Positions 41,731 to 50,100 of a DNA stretch of 64,000 nt are shown one piece after another. A program made the translations under genes and the position numbers. Every line of letters begins with the position of its first letter. Positions within the stretch are counted from its first letter, which is position 1. The notes beneath the pieces are model-generated. The model was given only the letters and a program-made list of their open reading frames with translations, searched no databases and was not told the DNA's origin. The DNA is from an uncultured bacterium (GTDB lineage: Bacteria; Verrucomicrobiota; Lentisphaeria; Victivallales; UBA1829), in NCBI GenBank assembly GCA_902780135.1, contig CACZEK010000002.1, forward strand, positions 1-64,000, in the 5' to 3' direction.

Positions 41731-42522
41731 TCAAGTCGATTTTGCGGAAGAGAGGCAGAACGGATAGCGGCGTTCCTGTTTCCACGCGTCGATCTCGCGG
41801 TCGAGCGCGGCGGTCTCCTCCTCGAGGATGCGGTGCACCTCGCGCTGGATGCGGAAATGCGGCTCGGACGCGATGCGCTCCTGCGGGATCGGCTTCAGGA
41901 CGCGCATGATGACGCGGCCGGGGCGCATGCGGAACGAACGGTCCGGGCTGGCTTCGTTGCCGGCGATGGCGACCGGGATCAGCGGCGCGTTGAGCTCCTT
42001 CGCGGCGCGGAAGAACGCGCTGTGGAATGGCGCCATGGTGCGGGAGCCGGACCTGGTTCCCTCGGGGAAGACGTAGATGGTGCCGGAATTGCTCAGGGCG
42101 CGCCGGGTCTGCTCCACGATCTGCTCGTAGGTGAGGTTGTTCACGTCGATGAAGCCGCCCATGCGCGCGAAAACGCCGAAGAACGGCATGTGGAGCGCCC
42201 AGCCCTTCGCGGCGGCCATGGCGGCGCCCGCGGCGGGGATGATCGAGACGAGGAACGGGTCGGAGGACGAACGGTGGTTCACGACGAAGATGCCGTGGTC
42301 CGCGCCGCCTGAGAAGTCGTCGAGGCGGACGGGGATGTAGACGCCGTACCAGCAGCGGATCATGCAGCGTCCGAATGTGCGGATGAATTTGAGGACCGCG
42401 ACGTTGAAGGGCCTGCCGGTGAGGAGACAGAATATCCCCGCGATCAGGAAAAACGGCGAGGCCAGAATGCAGTAGAGCATGATGCAGACGACCATGTGCG
42501 TGTAGACGATCAGGGAGAACAT
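41731..42522 (-). CDS. 1-acyl-sn-glycerol-3-phosphate acyltransferase-like protein (PlsC family)
   Basis: 263-residue membrane acyltransferase. The H-x4-D box is NHRSSSDP near residues 81-88, FPEGTRSGS is the second motif, and VAIAGNE follows. An N-terminal hydrophobic region (MLYCILASPFFLIAGIFCLL) anchors it. It uses acyl-ACP or acyl-CoA to acylate a lysolipid. Together with the LpxL-like enzyme there are two acyltransferases in the operon, perhaps for two steps of lipid assembly. It follows ACP by 44 bp. Confidence 0.85.
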   Translation of the reverse strand: MFSLIVYTHMVVCIMLYCILASPFFLIAGIFCLLTGRPFNVAVLKFIRTFGRCMIRCWYGVYIPVRLDDFSGGADHGIFVVNHRSSSDPFLVSIIPAAGAAMAAAKGWALHMPFFGVFARMGGFIDVNNLTYEQIVEQTRRALSNSGTIYVFPEGTRSGSRTMAPFHSAFFRAAKELNAPLIPVAIAGNEASPDRSFRMRPGRVIMRVLKPIPQERIASEPHFRIQREVHRILEEETAALDREIDAWKQERRYPFCLSSAKST

Positions 42523-42566
42523 TCTTTTGCCTGCTCCGGTTGCGTTGCGGCGGGAAAAGGCGCGGT

Positions 42567-42887
42567 TTATTTGCCGGACTCCTGCTGCGCGGCCTGCGCG
42601 GCGGCGGCCTTCGCCGCTTCCGCCTGCGCCGTGAGCATCGCCTGGTTCTTCTCGAAGAAGTCGTAGACGTCTCCGAGCGTGCGGACCTGCTTGATCTCCT
42701 CGTTTTCGCGGAGCGAGACGCCGAACTTGCGCTGGAGTCCGATCATGAGGTCGACCATGTCGAGGCTGTCCAGCCCGAGGTCGTCGAAGAATGTCTTTTC
42801 AGGGGAAAGGTCGGCGGGGTCGAGTTCCATTTCGTTCACGAGGGCGCCGTTGACGGCTTCGATGATTTCGTCGCGTGTCAGATTCAT
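42567..42887 (-). CDS. Acyl carrier protein
   Basis: 106-residue ACP. The four-helix core ends near residue 82, and the phosphopantetheine serine is in GLDSLDMVDLMIGLQ near residue 40. A C-terminal tail rich in Ala, Gln and Lys (AQAEAAKAAAAQAAQ) makes it longer than typical ACPs of about 80 aa. It carries the growing chain for the KS, KR and dehydratase enzymes in the same operon. Only one ACP is present, whereas aryl polyene loci usually have two. No dedicated phosphopantetheinyl transferase is in the window, so the housekeeping one must serve. Confidence 0.9.
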   Translation of the reverse strand: MNLTRDEIIEAVNGALVNEMELDPADLSPEKTFFDDLGLDSLDMVDLMIGLQRKFGVSLRENEEIKQVRTLGDVYDFFEKNQAMLTAQAEAAKAAAAQAAQQESGK

Positions 42888-42912
42888 ATCTGGATCCTCC
42901 GGGGGAAGGTTG

Positions 42913-44130
42913 TTATACGTTGAGCTTGCAGATCAGGGAAGCGTTGATGCCCCCGAACGCAAAGGAGTTTTTGAAGAAAATGCGGATCCGTTTCTCGCGG
43001 GGCGCGGTCACGTGGTCGATCCCGGCGCATGCGGGGTCGACGTCGACGAGGTTGCGGGTCGGGATCAGGACGCCGCGGCGCGCCATTTCGAAAACTGCCG
43101 CCATTTCCAGCGGGCCGGACGCGCCGAGCGTGTGCCCGAGGTGCCCTTTGAGGCTGGAAACGGGGACGTTTGCGCCGAAGACCTCGCGGATGGCGGCGGC
43201 CTCGGCGGCGTCGCCCTGGAGCGTGGACGTGGCGTGCGCGCTGACGTAGTCGATGTCCGAGGGGGCGATCCCGGCGGAGGCGCAGGTGTCCGACATGCAG
43301 CGGGCGATGGCGGGCGCGTCGGACTGGCTGAGGCCGTTGCCGCCGCTGTTCGAGGAATACCCGGCGATCTCGCCGTATATCTTCGCGCCGCGCTTCACGG
43401 CGTGTTCGTATTCCTCCAGGCAGAAGACCGCCGCGCCTTCGCCGCAGACCAGGCCCTTGCGGTGCGCCGAGAACGGCTGCGGGCTCAGCGTCGGATCGTC
43501 TTCGGCCGGCGCGTGGGCGTACATCAGGGCGAACGAGCCGGATACTTCGGAGCCTGTCTCGTCCGCGCCGCCGCAGAACATGACCGTCTGCTGTCCGGCC
43601 GCGATGAGCGCGGCGCCGAGCCCCATTGCCTGAAGCCCGGAGGCGCAGGCGGAGCACGGCGAGTAGACCGCGCCGTTGAGGCCGAGCGCGCGTGCGAGAT
43701 TGAACGCCGTGGTGTGGGAGGCGCTCTTGAAGAAGTGCATCGGGGAGAGCCGGTCGCTCTGCCCGGAAAGGACCAGCGCATAGCCGTCGCGCAGGGCACT
43801 GACGGACCCCATGGTGGAGCCGACGGCGCATCCGGCGCCCATTCCGAGCAGTTCGTCCTGCGTGAACCCGGAATCCTTCATGGCGGCGAGCCCCGCCATC
43901 GCGGTGAAGCATGCCGAGGGCGCCATGGCGCGCCGGAGCGTGCGCGGGAGGAACCGGAACCGTTCGGGATCGCGCGGAGCGGGTGCGGTCGGCAGGAAAT
44001 GCTCGTCTTCGCCGCCCCGGACGACCGCGCTTTTTCCGGCGGCGAGGTTGTCGAACAGCTCGCCGGGCGTGAGTCCGAGCGCGCTGTAGATGCCGCTTCC
44101 GGTGATGACGACGCGTTTCAGCCCGTTCAT
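42913..44130 (-). CDS. Beta-ketoacyl-ACP synthase II-like (KS 1)
   Basis: 405-residue full-length KS. It begins RVVITGSGIYSALGLTPGE and has Cys in YSPCSACASGLQAMG near residue 170, the first His in SAHATSTLQGD, and the second His in KGHLGHTLGASGPLEM. It ends with the FFKNSFAFGGINASL signature, as in FabF. All three active-site residues are kept. It probably makes the first or the general elongation step. It is the second gene of the operon, 31 bp after fabG and 25 bp before ACP. Confidence 0.9.
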   Translation of the reverse strand: MNGLKRVVITGSGIYSALGLTPGELFDNLAAGKSAVVRGGEDEHFLPTAPAPRDPERFRFLPRTLRRAMAPSACFTAMAGLAAMKDSGFTQDELLGMGAGCAVGSTMGSVSALRDGYALVLSGQSDRLSPMHFFKSASHTTAFNLARALGLNGAVYSPCSACASGLQAMGLGAALIAAGQQTVMFCGGADETGSEVSGSFALMYAHAPAEDDPTLSPQPFSAHRKGLVCGEGAAVFCLEEYEHAVKRGAKIYGEIAGYSSNSGGNGLSQSDAPAIARCMSDTCASAGIAPSDIDYVSAHATSTLQGDAAEAAAIREVFGANVPVSSLKGHLGHTLGASGPLEMAAVFEMARRGVLIPTRNLVDVDPACAGIDHVTAPREKRIRIFFKNSFAFGGINASLICKLNV

Positions 44131-44161
44131 GCCGCAGGTCTCCTGTCAGTGTTCTCGGATT

Positions 44162-44890
44162 TCAGCATACGAGGCCTCCGTTCACGCCGATGACCTGTCC
44201 GGTGATGTAGTCCGAGTCCGGCCCGGCGAGGAAGGACACGACGGACGCGACTTCCTCCGGCGCGCCTTTCCGTCCGAGCGGGATCAGCGGCAGGAGCTTT
44301 GCCATGTCCAGGTCGCGCGTCATTTCGGTGTCGATGACGCCGGGCGCGACGGCGTTCACGAGGATGTTTCTGCGTCCGAGCTCACCGGCGAGCGCCTTGA
44401 CCGCGCCGATGAGCCCCGCCTTCGCGGCGGAGTAGTTGACCTGGCCGGGACGTCCGACCTGGCCGGACGCGCTGCTGATGACGATGATGCGGCCCTTCTT
44501 CGCGGAGATGAGGGGCTGGACCAGCGGCTGGACGCAGTTGTAGAACCCGTCGAGCCCGGTCCGGATCACGTCGTCCCATTCCGCCGAGGTCATCCAGGCG
44601 AAAAGGTCGTCCTTCGAGATCCCGGCGTTGTAGACGACCGCATAGGGCGGTTTTTCGGCGAAAAGCTCCGTGATGACGCGCAGGCTTCCCGCGCGGTCGG
44701 TCACGTCGAGCGAGACCGGCAGGAAGGAACGTCCCAGCGCCCCGACCTGTGCGCGCAGGCCGTCGAGACGCGCCGTGTCGCCGCGGCACGAAGCCGCGAC
44801 GTCGAAGCCGTCCTGTGCCAGACGCAGGGCGGTCGCGTACCCGATGCCGCGGGACGCGCCGATGACGAATGCGAGACGATCCGGTGCCAT
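44162..44890 (-). CDS. 3-oxoacyl-ACP reductase (FabG-like SDR)
   Basis: 242-residue short-chain dehydrogenase. NADPH site AFVIGASRGIGYATAL, NAG motif YNAGIS, the catalytic Ser in VISSASGQVG and Tyr-x3-Lys in NYSAAKAGL are all present. The end has VNGGLVC. It reduces 3-ketoacyl-ACP in the operon and corresponds to ApeQ. The ATG at 44890 is the only start consistent with the fold; the frame is open far upstream but non-conserved. GGAG lies 10 bp ahead. It is the first gene of the polyene-like operon. Confidence 0.9.
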   Translation of the reverse strand: MAPDRLAFVIGASRGIGYATALRLAQDGFDVAASCRGDTARLDGLRAQVGALGRSFLPVSLDVTDRAGSLRVITELFAEKPPYAVVYNAGISKDDLFAWMTSAEWDDVIRTGLDGFYNCVQPLVQPLISAKKGRIIVISSASGQVGRPGQVNYSAAKAGLIGAVKALAGELGRRNILVNAVAPGVIDTEMTRDLDMAKLLPLIPLGRKGAPEEVASVVSFLAGPDSDYITGQVIGVNGGLVC

Positions 44891-44973
44891 AACGAAAAAA
44901 CTCCGGGGAAAAGGGGGTTGTGCCGCGGACGGCCGGGGCAGCCGCCGGGCTTTCTCTGTCTTGTTCTCTATAT

Positions 44974-45001
44974 ACTGTATCATGTTTTTTCTTTTTTTCA
45001 A
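44974..45001 (-). promoter_or_regulatory. Candidate promoter of the aryl-polyene-like operon
   Basis: On the minus strand TTGAAA and TACAGT are 16 bp apart, 84 bp before the fabG ATG. The region 44891-45285 between fabG and the next gene holds only this and the plus-strand promoter at 45139; nothing else is seen. Confidence 0.4.
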
Positions 45002-45138
45002 CTGAAATACGCCGAAATCTTTCATGTCTTTTTCCTCCGTCGGGCGCAGGATGCGACAAACCGGCGCCCCGATCCGGATGAAAGCGGAAAAAGCCGGGCA
45101 TAATCGTGCGAAACCGTCCCCGGAAGGACGTTTCATCC

Positions 45139-45167
45139 TTGATTTTTTGTGCTTCTTATGGTATATT
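45139..45167 (+). promoter_or_regulatory. Promoter of the EptA-like gene
   Basis: TTGATT and TATATT are 17 bp apart, 119 bp before the ATG. Confidence 0.6.
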
Positions 45168-45285
45168 AATTGTTTCATTTCCTTTCCGGGACCGAAAGAG
45201 AAGCCCCTTTTTTCCGGAGAAAGGTTTCCCTTTTGAATCCCGTCCGGAGCCCGCCGCATCGGAAAAAAGCAATCTGACCGCATCC

Positions 45286-46935
45286 ATGAACGAAAACATA
45301 AAAAAACGCGCCGACTGGTTTTTTTCAAACATCTGGATCTGTCTGGCAGTGTATCTGCTCATGATCTCGGGGCCGGACTATCTGCCGCGCATCTTCGTGC
45401 ATCACGACCAGGCGCCGCTGAAATGGTCCATCGTGCTGTCCGCGTTCGCGGGATACCTTTTCCCGTTCACGCCGCTCTTCCTGCTGCGGGGCCTCTGCTT
45501 CCGCGTGTATGCCGCCGTCCTGATGTTCCTCGCCGCGCTCAGTTTTTTTGTCAGCGGCTACGTGGTCATGCGGTTCCACATGCCGCTGCAGACCGGCACG
45601 CTGAGCCTGCTCTCCACGACGTCCTGGCGCGAATCCCGCGAATTCCTGCTGCGCGAAATTACATCGCTTTCCGTCATCTATTATTTCCTTGCCACGGCGA
45701 CGGGTCTTCTGCTCTTCCGGTATTTCGGATTCGGCGTCAAGCCGCTTCCGAACCGGAAACTCTCCGCCGCCGTCGCCGGCGCATGCGTCCTGCCGATGGC
45801 ATGGGTCTATCTGTACTACAGCTGGATCGCCCCCGATCCTGTGCTGCGCGACTCCGCCGCATGGTTCGCCCTGCTGCCCAACCAGATGGCGAATTCCCGC
45901 AGGCAAATGGATGTCCTGCACGAATGTCTCGTGTATCCGCAGATTCCGCAGGACCTGACCTGCGAAGGGCCGGCGGACACGGCGGTGGTCGTGATCGGCG
46001 AAAGCGCCGCCCGCGCCCATCTGTCTCTGTACGGATACGACCGCGAAACGACGCCGGAACTTGACAAACAGCGGGACGAGCTCGTGGTTTTCAAAAACGT
46101 CATTTCCGCGATGCCTGTCACAAACTACTCGCTGTATTATGCGCTGACCTTCAAAACCCTGTCCGACCAGATGCACCCGCGCGCCACGATCATGTCCGTG
46201 CTGGACCGCGCCGGCTACCACATCGACGCCTACTCCACGCAGGAGAATTTCGGCGAAAATTCCGTTTCCGCGCTTTTCACGCAGTGGCATCCGAAGTACC
46301 ATGAAAACGAATTCGACGCCTGCCTGGTCGACGATGTCCGCGAGGCGATCGCGAACAGGAACGGACCGACTCTGATCATCCTTCACATCATGGGCAGCCA
46401 TATCACGTACCGGAACCGTTATCCCGAATCGTTCAACTATTTCACGGAAGACAGACTTGACATTTCCGGCAAGGAGATCAACCCGCTTTTCCAGGAGAAT
46501 ATCAACACCTACGACAACTCCATCCGCTACACGGATTCCGTCCTCGGAAGCATCATCGTGGAATTGAAAAAGACCGGCGGAAAAAATCTGCTTTTCTATT
46601 TTTCCGATCATGGCGAAAACGTCGAAACAAGCTTCCTACAGAACTACCGCGACGCGGAAAAGCGCGATTCCTACGAGGTGCCGTTCCTCTTCTGGTTCTC
46701 GCCCGAATACCGCACCGCCTATCCGGGCCGCGTTTCCGCCGCGGAGGCCGCCGTCGACAAGCCGATCCAGCTGGACCGCGCCGCGGAAGGCATCCTGTCC
46801 GTTTTCGGCGTTTCCTCGGCGCACTATCCCGCGTCCGAAAACTTCCTGTCGCCGGAATTCGAGATCAAGCCCCGCTACATGATGGAAGGCCGCATCCTCT
46901 ACCGCGAAGACGAGGCGGCGTCCCGGCCCCTCTGA
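45286..46935 (+). CDS. Phosphoethanolamine transferase-like (EptA family)
   Basis: 549-residue inner-membrane protein. Five N-terminal helices (to about residue 180) are followed by a periplasmic sulfatase-fold domain. Catalytic features are VVVIGESAARAHLSLYGYDR (Glu), the nucleophile Thr in AMPVTNYSLYYALTF, and FYFSDHGENVE (metal-binding Asp/His). It transfers phosphoethanolamine from phosphatidylethanolamine to lipid A or other glycans, often reducing cationic-peptide binding. The ATG at 45286 is used because an upstream promoter rules out earlier starts. It lies divergent from the polyene-like operon. The precise acceptor is unknown. Confidence 0.88.
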   Translation: MNENIKKRADWFFSNIWICLAVYLLMISGPDYLPRIFVHHDQAPLKWSIVLSAFAGYLFPFTPLFLLRGLCFRVYAAVLMFLAALSFFVSGYVVMRFHMPLQTGTLSLLSTTSWRESREFLLREITSLSVIYYFLATATGLLLFRYFGFGVKPLPNRKLSAAVAGACVLPMAWVYLYYSWIAPDPVLRDSAAWFALLPNQMANSRRQMDVLHECLVYPQIPQDLTCEGPADTAVVVIGESAARAHLSLYGYDRETTPELDKQRDELVVFKNVISAMPVTNYSLYYALTFKTLSDQMHPRATIMSVLDRAGYHIDAYSTQENFGENSVSALFTQWHPKYHENEFDACLVDDVREAIANRNGPTLIILHIMGSHITYRNRYPESFNYFTEDRLDISGKEINPLFQENINTYDNSIRYTDSVLGSIIVELKKTGGKNLLFYFSDHGENVETSFLQNYRDAEKRDSYEVPFLFWFSPEYRTAYPGRVSAAEAAVDKPIQLDRAAEGILSVFGVSSAHYPASENFLSPEFEIKPRYMMEGRILYREDEAASRPL

Positions 46936-46992
46936 TTTCGCGCGCCGTTTCCGCTTTTTTCTCCTCAAACCGGCTTTCTTTCGCGTGCGCGC

Positions 46993-47020
46993 TTGACATG
47001 CGTGCATAATATGCTATATT
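46993..47020 (+). promoter_or_regulatory. Strong promoter of the giant repeat protein gene
   Basis: TTGACA and TATATT are 16 bp apart, the best promoter in the window. Transcription would start about 100 bp before the ATG. Confidence 0.7.
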
Positions 47021-47034
47021 ATACATAAGATGTC

Positions 47035-47050
47035 GCGGGCATGCGCCCGC
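47035..47050 (+). promoter_or_regulatory. Hairpin in the 5' leader of the giant gene
   Basis: GCGGGC and GCCCGC flank ATGC near the predicted transcript 5' end. Such hairpins can protect mRNA, but this is inference. Confidence 0.4.
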
Positions 47051-47129
47051 CAATCTGTTTTCGACAGCCCGGTCCGAGGAGCACGCCCCGCTCGGAAGAC
47101 CTATCGACTCAATGGGAAAGGATCTTATC

Positions 47130-50100
47130 ATGGCTGACGAGTTTGAAGACTACATCTTTGAAAACAAACGCAACGCAGGCAGAGATTTCGCCCTCGCGAA
47201 CGGCGATGTGACGTCCGTTCTCCGCGGGCTTAAAGTTCAGAATACGGTCCTTGCGCCGTCAAAAAGACGCTCCTCCTATCTTTGGAACGGCGCCGCTGCC
47301 AGGCGCGCCCGCATCGGGGTCGGCTGCCTCGCCGTTTCCCGTCCGCAGGGCAGGCAGGCAGCTCTCGCCGTCCCCGTCCGCGGCGTCGGATCCTCCGCGT
47401 CCGGCTTCCTGTTCGACGCGGGGATGAACAAGGCGTTCTCCGTGACGCGGACGGGATTCTCCGCCGCCGGACGCAACACCTCGAACGGCGTGGACCTGGA
47501 CCTTAAAGCGAGGGAGACGCCCGTTTTCAGCGGACTTTTCGCGAGGCGCGACGCCGTCGCATCGACGGAGACCGCGAAGCCGAAAAAAACCTCTGCGCCG
47601 GGCTTCCGTGTTTCCGCCGATTCTCCCGTGACGAAAGTCCTGTCTGCCATTGATCCGGGCGTTGTCCCGGACGGCGCCCGGAACGGCTCCGGCGCGGACG
47701 CCGCGCCCGCGTCTTCCTCTTCGCGGAGAGCTGTCCAGCGCAACCTGACGCTCAGCGCCGACGACATGGCGAACTTCAGAAGCTATCAGGTCGGCTACGA
47801 TATCGAACGCGAAGCCGGTTCCGATCCCGATTCCGGTTCGGCGCATGTCGTGGCGCACCACGGGAAAACGAACAGCGCATATCTGTCTCCGTCCGGAGAA
47901 TATTCTTACATCACCGATCCCGTCCCGCGCGACAACGGGATCATTACCATTGACGATCCCCGCTGCGGCTGGATCCCGGAACGCCCCATCGGCGGGTGGA
48001 TCGATCTCCCGGAGCGCCCGATCGGCGGATTGGTCCCGTGGCGTCCCGGGGAGTGGATCATCGATCCTGCCCCGTACCCGTTCGAGGAATACGACGTTTT
48101 CGAGGACTACGGCATCGACCTGTCGAGCGACTGGACCGAATACACGGATTCCGATTTCTCGAAAGTCGACCTGGCGTACGGTTCCAAGCTGAGCTTCTCC
48201 GTCAGCGCCACGAATGCGGCGACGTTTACGGTTTACCAGTGCGTCATGGACGAAAACGGCGGCTGCACGCTGAAAGCGCTCCAGACGACCGCGCTGACCT
48301 ACGACAAGGAGAGCGGGAACTATGTTGCGACGACGCAGGCGCTCCTGCTGGAAGCCGGACAGTACTGCCTCTACGTGCAGTCCGCCGGTCCGGCGCAGGA
48401 GGGCGATCCCGCCGCGTCCTACAAGTTCGAACTCAACCGCGAGGACAGCGACATGTTCGTCGACGGGGACAACACGGACGACTGGACCGACCTCAAGGTC
48501 GCCGGCGAGTCCGGCGAAGTGGCGTACGCGGGCATTCTGGATGAATGCAGCTTCGACCTTCTCAGCGACTGGGTCGGGTTCGGCGACGAGATCGACTATG
48601 CCGGATTCACGCTGGACAGCGCGGCGAAACTGAGCTTCTCGCTTGATTCCACCGACGCGGCGAAATTCACGATCTACCAGCTCATCCGGGGCAAAGACGG
48701 GACGTACTCGCTGAAGGCGCTCCAGACGACCTCGCTGACCTACGACAAGGAATTCGAGGACTATGAGGCGACGACGAAGTCGCTCCTGCTGGAAGCCGGC
48801 GAATACTACGTCTCCATGCAGTCGACCAACGCCGCCCAGGGCGGCAGCGCCTGGTACAATATCTACCTCAACGACGAGGACGACGCCACCGTGTTCTTCA
48901 CGGAGGGCGACAACTCGGACGACTGGACCGATATCGGCACGGAGGGCCCGCTCGGCCAGGTCCGGGACGTCGGCACGATCGACGAGAACAGCTTCGACAT
49001 CCTGAGCGACTGGGTGGGCTACGGCGACGAATCCGACTATGCGAAGTTCACGCTGGACAACGCGGCGAAACTGAGCTTCTCGATCGACGCCGACGGCATG
49101 GCGAAATTCACGGTCTACCAGCTCATCCGGGGCAAAGACGGGACGTATTCGCTGAAGGCGCTCCAGTCGACCGCGCTTTCCTACGACAAGGAATTCGAGG
49201 AATACGCGGCGAATACGAAGTCGCTCCTCCTGGAAGCCGGCGAGTATTATTTCTCCGTCCAGTCGACGAACGCCGCGCAGGGCGGCAGCGCCTGGTACAA
49301 CGTCTACCTCAACGAAGAGGACGACGCCAGCGATTTCTTCCTGGACGGGAACAATTCGGACGACTGGACCGACCTCGTGACGGAGGGAGAAAACGGCGCG
49401 GTGGACGACATCGGCGTGCTGAACGATTCCGCGTTCGAGGTCCGCAGCGACTGGGTCGGCTACGGCGACGAAGTCGATTATGCGAGATTCACGCTGGACA
49501 GCGCGGCGAAGCTGAGTTTCTCGATCAGTGCCGACGACGCGGCGAAATTCACGATCTGCCAGCTCGTCCGGGGCAAAGACGGCACGTACTCGCTGAAGGC
49601 GCTCCAGTCGACCACGCTTTCCTACGACAAGGAATTCGAGGAGTACGACGCGACGACGAAGTCGCTCCTGCTGGAAGCCGGCGAGTATTATTTCTCCGTG
49701 CGGTCGACCAACGCCGCGCAGGGCGGCAGCGCCTGGTACAGCGTCTACCTCAATCAGGACGAAGGCGGCAGCGAGTTCTACGTGAACGGCAACAACCTGG
49801 ACGACTGGACCGACCTCAAGACCGAGGGCGAATACGGTTCGGTCGGATACCTCGGCTATGTGGACGAGAACAGTTTCGACCTGGCAAGCGACTGGGTCGG
49901 GTTCGGCGATGCCGTCGACTATATGGGCTTCACGCTGGACAGCGCGGCGAAACTGAGCTTTTCGGTCAGCGCGGACGGCGCGGTGAAATTCACGGTCTGC
50001 CAGCTCGTCCGGGACAAGAACGACACGTACTCGCTGAAGGCGCTCCAGACGACCTCGCTTTCCTATGACAAGGAATACGGGGAGTATTCCGCGGCGACCA

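Noticed and set aside
30961..44890. A flexirubin or dialkylresorcinol cluster
   Set aside because: No ammonia-lyase, no DarA/DarB-like condensing pair and no aromatic ring-forming enzyme are visible, so only the looser name aryl-polyene-like is used.
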